This document shows positions 60,415 through 64,000 of a DNA stretch of 64,000 nucleotides, piece after piece. This stretch comes from Cyclobacteriaceae bacterium (GTDB lineage: Bacteria > Bacteroidota > Bacteroidia > Cytophagales > Cyclobacteriaceae), in the NCBI GenBank assembly GCA_020832305.1, contig JAFIEV010000046.1, forward strand, positions 1 to 64,000, given 5' to 3'. Below the pieces are notes generated by a model. The model was not told the origin of the DNA. It ran no database searches and was given only the letters and a program-made list of their open reading frames with translations. Positions within the stretch are counted from its first letter, which is position 1, and the number at the start of each line of letters is the position of its first letter. Both the position numbers and the translations under genes were made by a program.

Positions 60415-61827
60415 ATGAAATTCAAATATGTTATTTCATTTTGCATAATATGCACCTTGCTTAATGAGGGTGTCAGAGCTGAAAACAAACCCAGGATTAT
60501 TGTGCTTTCAGACATCAGCGGGCTGCAGGAGCCTGATGACACCCAGTCATTTATCAGGTTTCTCCTTTATTCTAACGAATTTGAGGTTGAAGGCATCGTA
60601 GGAACTGGTTCAAAATATGGACCGACCAGGGGTGATATTGCTTATTTTAAAAAAATAATTGATGCCTTTGGGCAGGTACGGAATAACCTGTTGCTGCATG
60701 CCGATGGATACCCTACCGCGGCGCATTTAACATCGGTATTGCGACACGGTCAGCGGAGCACAGTGGGTATGGAGGGAGTTGGCAATGGAAAAAATACAGA
60801 GGGATCTGATTTAATCATCGAAGCGCTTCGCAAAGACGATCCACGCCCTTTATGGCTATCAATCTGGGGCGCAACAGGCACCCTGGCTCAGGCACTTTGG
60901 GACATAAAGCATAATATGGGCCTGAAAGATGCTGAAATAGACCGACTGATCTCAAAAATAAGAGTTTACGATATTGCAGGCCAGGATGATGCCGGCGGAT
61001 GGATAGCAAAAAACTTTCCTGATATCTTTTACATCCGTTCATCGGTTCAGTTTCTTGGTTTTACCCAGGGTCATGTTGCTGCTTCACAGGGAGGAGACCT
61101 TTCGGTCGCCAATGATGAATGGTTCAACGAAAACATTATGGGCTATGGACCCCTGGGTGCTTTGTATCCAAAAAGGAAATGGATGTATGAAGGAGATACG
61201 CCTTCCTTTCTGTATCTGCTTTCCAACGGGCTTTCAGACCCTGAATGTGTGTATTGCGGTGGATGGGGAGGACGCTTCAGAAAAGATAAGGTTAAAAATG
61301 CCAATGAATTCAGCCATACCAAGGTTGATGAGTCGGCATATTATGATTTCTTCATCTATAATGATGCTTATGACAACTGGAACTATCAGGGGATAGAATA
61401 CAATGATGTTTACTGTCCATTGTTCAGGTGGAGGGAAGATTATCAAAATGACTTCCTTGCCCGATTGCATTGGACAATGCTGCCATTCAACAAGGCAAAC
61501 CACAATCCTGTTGCCATTGTAAACAACGATAAATCTAAAAATTTTATAATCAAACAAATTGCAGTTGGTGAGCAAGTTGCTCTGGATGCTTCAGGATCAT
61601 ACGATCCGGATGGTGACAACCTCTCATTCGAATGGTTTTATTACCCGGAAGCAGGCACATACAAAGGGGAGATACAGATAAAGGATGCTGATTCGCCAAA
61701 TGCACTTGTTCGGGTTCCAGATGATGCATCAGGGACCGAAATGCACATCATTCTCAGGGTAAAAGACTACGGCACGCCGGGTCTTTTCGCTTACCGGCGA
61801 ATAATTATTCAGGCAAAGGACAAGTAG
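60415..61827 (+). CDS. Secreted DUF1593 (Sde182-type nucleoside-hydrolase-like) protein
   Basis: This 470-aa protein has a signal peptide (ISFCIICTLLNEGVRAE). RIIVLSDISGLQEPDDTQSF and LLYSNEFEVEGIVGTGS are the start of the DUF1593 family, which has a nucleoside-hydrolase fold with an altered Asp cluster. The C-terminal ~80 residues form an Ig/PKD-like domain (LDASGSYDPDGDNLSFEWFY). Family members occur in cellulose- and pectin-degrading bacteria, and one was described as cellulose-binding, but the reaction is unknown. It lies 117 bp after apnO on the same strand and may be part of the apiose regulon, perhaps cutting an N- or O-glycosidic bond of an exported substrate. Confidence 0.78.
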   Translation: MKFKYVISFCIICTLLNEGVRAENKPRIIVLSDISGLQEPDDTQSFIRFLLYSNEFEVEGIVGTGSKYGPTRGDIAYFKKIIDAFGQVRNNLLLHADGYPTAAHLTSVLRHGQRSTVGMEGVGNGKNTEGSDLIIEALRKDDPRPLWLSIWGATGTLAQALWDIKHNMGLKDAEIDRLISKIRVYDIAGQDDAGGWIAKNFPDIFYIRSSVQFLGFTQGHVAASQGGDLSVANDEWFNENIMGYGPLGALYPKRKWMYEGDTPSFLYLLSNGLSDPECVYCGGWGGRFRKDKVKNANEFSHTKVDESAYYDFFIYNDAYDNWNYQGIEYNDVYCPLFRWREDYQNDFLARLHWTMLPFNKANHNPVAIVNNDKSKNFIIKQIAVGEQVALDASGSYDPDGDNLSFEWFYYPEAGTYKGEIQIKDADSPNALVRVPDDASGTEMHIILRVKDYGTPGLFAYRRIIIQAKDK

Positions 61828-61844
61828 TAATTGATAAATCATAT

Positions 61845-62549
61845 ATGAAAGTAGCGCTTTTTATACCTTGTTACATCAATCAGCTTTATCCGCAGGTAGG
61901 CATAGCCACCTATAGGCTCCTGCAACAGCTGGGTTTCGATGTGCATTATCCCATAGATCAAACCTGCTGTGGTCAGCCGTTGGGAAATTCAGGCTTCGAG
62001 ACTAACACCGGCAAAGCCTTACAGCATTTTGAAAAAGTTTTTAAGGGATATGACTGCATTGTGGCGCCATCAGCCAGTTGCGTTTTGTATGTAAAAGAGC
62101 ATCATGACAACCCGGGTAATGTACTTGAACTATCTGAATTTTTACTTAGGTATGTAGATTTGTCGACCCTGGAGCTTTCATATAAAGCAAGGGTAGGCAT
62201 CCTTTCCAGCTGCCATGGATTGAGAGGGCTTGAGCTGGCCAAGCCTTCTGAGTTGGTGCTGGAGCGGGTTTCAACACTTAAGTCCATTCTTTCACATATT
62301 CAACAACTTGAGCTCATTGAATTGGACCGACCAGATGATTGTTGTGGCTTTGGCGGCACCTTCAGTATCAAAGAACCGGAACTTTCGGTTAAAATGGGAT
62401 GCGACAGACTCGATGATTTTGTCAAAAACAAGGCTGAAATCATTACAGGTACGGATGTCTCTTGTCTGATGCACCTCGATGGGATCATTCGCCATCAAAA
62501 ATTGCCGCTTCAGGTTAAACATTTTGCAGAATTATTGAATCCGATATGA
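61845..62549 (+). CDS. lutA: LutA-type (Fe-S)-binding oxidase subunit
   Basis: This 234-aa protein has two CCG domains: DQTCCGQPLGNSG (Cys41-Cys42) and DDCCGFGGTFS (Cys166-Cys167), as in LutA/LldE. The N-terminal FIPCYINQLYPQVG is also conserved. With LutB and LutC it forms the iron-sulfur L-lactate dehydrogenase, and the CCG domain is shared with glycolate-oxidase and heterodisulfide-reductase subunits. It starts 17 bp after the DUF1593 gene and overlaps lutB by 4 bp. In this operon it could instead oxidise glycolate released from D-apiose degradation (see findings). Confidence 0.88.
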   Translation: MKVALFIPCYINQLYPQVGIATYRLLQQLGFDVHYPIDQTCCGQPLGNSGFETNTGKALQHFEKVFKGYDCIVAPSASCVLYVKEHHDNPGNVLELSEFLLRYVDLSTLELSYKARVGILSSCHGLRGLELAKPSELVLERVSTLKSILSHIQQLELIELDRPDDCCGFGGTFSIKEPELSVKMGCDRLDDFVKNKAEIITGTDVSCLMHLDGIIRHQKLPLQVKHFAELLNPI

Positions 62550-63892
62550 AGGGACATCCACAGCAGTCAATAGAATTTTTAAAAAATGAAGGCCGGGTCA
62601 ACTGGCATGACGAGACTTTGTGGTGGGTACGACAGCGTCGGGATAACGCTGCGCATGGTCTTACGGAGTGGGAACGTCTGCGTGAAAAAGCCTCGGAAAT
62701 CAAGGATTATACCCTGAGCCACCTCGATGAATTATTGCTTAACTTCGAAGAAAAAGCCATACAAAATGGCATTAGGGTGCATTGGGCAGGCGATGCAAAG
62801 GAACACAACCAGATAGTGCACCGCATACTGAAAGAAAAAAAGATAGACTTTGTGGTCAAAAGTAAGTCGATGCTCACCGAAGAATGCGGATTGAATCATT
62901 TTCTCGAAGAGCAAGGGATTGAAGTAATTGATACAGATTTGGGAGAACGCATTGTTCAGTGGATGCAACAGAAGCCCAGTCACATCGTTTTGCCAGCCAT
63001 TCATTTAAAGAAAGGGGATATTGGTGCGGTCTTTACAGAAAAGCTGGGCCTGCCCCAAACCAATGATGCCCAGGTACTAACTGAGGCAGCGCGACAGGAT
63101 ATGCGGAAATACTTCGTCGCTTCAAAAGTGGCTTTAACGGGCGTTAATTTTGGCCTGGCAAAAGAAGGAGCTTTTGTGGTCTGTACCAACGAGGGAAACG
63201 CAGATATGGGCGTTCATATTGCCGATGTACACATTGCCAGTATGGGAATAGAAAAACTAATCCCAAAGCAAGAGCATCTTGGCGTTTTTCTTCGACTCCT
63301 GGCGCGATCCGCTACCGGTCAGCCCATTACTACCTATTCTTCGCATTTCAGGTCACCCTCGCCGGGGAAGGAAATCCACCTGATTCTCGTGGATAATGGC
63401 CGTTCAGCCATCCTTGGTAAGCCCGATTTCAGGTCTTCATTAAAATGCATACGTTGCGGTGCATGTATGAATACCTGTCCGGTTTTCAGAAAAACAGGGG
63501 GCCATAGCTATGAATCGGTAATTCCCGGTCCGATTGGCGCCATTTTATCGCCCCATAAAGACCCGGTGAGATACAAAAGCCTTCCTTTTGCCTCCTCCCT
63601 CTGTGGTTCGTGCACCGCGGTATGTCCGGTGAAAATTGACATCGACAAGCAGTTGTATTTGTGGCGGCAGGAATTGTCGAAAAAGGACAACATGGGTCGC
63701 GCCGCCCATTTTCTGGCGGGAGAGATCCTGGCCAGTCCATCGTGGTTTAACTTTGGAAGCCGGAGCTTTTATTTCTTCCATAAAAAATTCCCTGCTTTGG
63801 TCAATCGGCTGCTCAAGCCCTTTACCGGGAAAAGACCCTTGCCGGAGGCAGCCCCGCAAACATTCAGAGAATGGTATAAGAAAAACGCATGA
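62546..63892 (+). CDS. lutB: LutB-type LUD-domain 4Fe-4S protein
   Basis: This 448-aa protein has a LUD domain (~70-290; SMLTEECGLNHFLEEQGIEV, ALTGVNFGLAKEGAFVVCTN, EGN) followed by two 4Fe-4S motifs. These are CIRCGACMNTCP (Cys301, 304, 307, 311) and CGSCTAVCP (Cys353, 356, 360), with a C-terminal DUF3390-like helix region (RQELSKKDNMGRAAHFL). It passes electrons from the 2-hydroxy-acid oxidising centre. It is coupled by ATGA overlaps to lutA before it and lutC after it. Confidence 0.9.
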   Translation: MKGHPQQSIEFLKNEGRVNWHDETLWWVRQRRDNAAHGLTEWERLREKASEIKDYTLSHLDELLLNFEEKAIQNGIRVHWAGDAKEHNQIVHRILKEKKIDFVVKSKSMLTEECGLNHFLEEQGIEVIDTDLGERIVQWMQQKPSHIVLPAIHLKKGDIGAVFTEKLGLPQTNDAQVLTEAARQDMRKYFVASKVALTGVNFGLAKEGAFVVCTNEGNADMGVHIADVHIASMGIEKLIPKQEHLGVFLRLLARSATGQPITTYSSHFRSPSPGKEIHLILVDNGRSAILGKPDFRSSLKCIRCGACMNTCPVFRKTGGHSYESVIPGPIGAILSPHKDPVRYKSLPFASSLCGSCTAVCPVKIDIDKQLYLWRQELSKKDNMGRAAHFLAGEILASPSWFNFGSRSFYFFHKKFPALVNRLLKPFTGKRPLPEAAPQTFREWYKKNA

Positions 63893-64000
63893 ACAGCAGA
63901 AAAGAAATATTATCCAGAATTCAGAAAAATAAACCGGAAGCCAAAGCTATGCCTGTCGGATTTACGGGTATGAGCTCCTATACCTTCAATGATTTTTTGC
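63889..64000 (+). CDS. lutC: LutC-type LUD-domain protein, partial at window end
   Basis: ATG at 63889 overlaps the lutB stop by 4 bp. The 37 visible codons (MNSRKEILSRIQKNKPEAKA, then MPVGFTGMSSYTFNDFL) fit the N-terminus of LutC/YkgG. The rest is outside the window. The call rests on gene order and this short sequence. Confidence 0.7.
   Translation, partial: MNSRKEILSRIQKNKPEAKAMPVGFTGMSSYTFNDFL

Overview
The window looks like a piece of a Bacteroidota chromosome, probably from an environmental polysaccharide degrader. Supporting signs are a complete FecI-type sigma / FecR / SusC / SusD set, lipoprotein signal peptides on many hydrolases, a DUF2911 protein, the carboxynorspermidine route to spermidine, weak ribosome-binding sites, and short hairpin repeats between genes. 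I cannot place it below phylum. No rRNA, tRNA or CRISPR array was seen.

Layout. 1-900: two fragments of an Rpn/PD-(D/E)XK_2 nuclease gene split by about 0.5 kb. 1338-3693 (minus): spermidine pair, carboxynorspermidine decarboxylase and synthase. 4013-8602: a DUF5060 glycoside-hydrolase lipoprotein, a two-domain esterase and a small esterase. 8678-8913: a deletion scar joining the start of a VOC-family gene to the end of an AraC regulator. 9048-14561: a very large hybrid sensor kinase. 14989-20211: two sulfatases, a DUF1080 protein and a DUF2911 protein. 21908-29263 (minus): a beta-propeller/heme protein, a DUF1501 protein and a DUF2231-cytochrome-DUF1549/DUF1553 protein, a gene set best known from planctomycetes. 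29425-30759: a secreted purple-acid-phosphatase-like enzyme. 30760-32420: repeat-rich DNA and a ParE-type toxin-antitoxin pair whose toxin carries a nonsense codon.

32803-47590 is an AT-richer polysaccharide-utilisation locus: ECF sigma, FecR, SusC, SusD, a GH28-like enzyme, an MFS transporter, an SDR dehydrogenase, a DUF6259-like hydrolase and an enolase-superfamily sugar-acid dehydratase. This fits capture of a uronic-acid or pectin-type glycan, followed by oxidation and dehydration of a released sugar. It is followed by a decayed IS1595-family transposase (47771-48661) and AT-rich noncoding DNA.

49246-64000 is the most interesting part. Two secreted hydrolases (the second has a DUF4038 apiosidase-like domain) lie 118 bp downstream of a perfect palindrome, CGTAATCGATTACG. 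The same 14-mer recurs between a LacI-family repressor gene (54528-55544, minus) and a divergent operon. That operon encodes homologues of D-apiose dehydrogenase, a RuBisCO-like protein, 3-oxo-isoapionate kinase and D-apionate oxidoisomerase, then a secreted nucleoside-hydrolase-fold protein and LutA/LutB/(partial) LutC. I infer a LacI-controlled system that releases D-apiose from plant pectin (apiogalacturonan or rhamnogalacturonan II) and degrades it through a RuBisCO-like enzyme. The Lut-type oxidase may consume the glycolate formed in one version of that pathway. A HigB/HigA-type toxin-antitoxin pair and a small MITE-like element lie between the two arms.

Repeats are frequent in gene-poor stretches: perfect palindromes, a dispersed element of about 100 bp, hairpins of the TTGTTGG(A/T)G type, and two copies of an 70-90 bp element with terminal inverted repeats. 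One copy of the last lies between the sigma gene and fecR.
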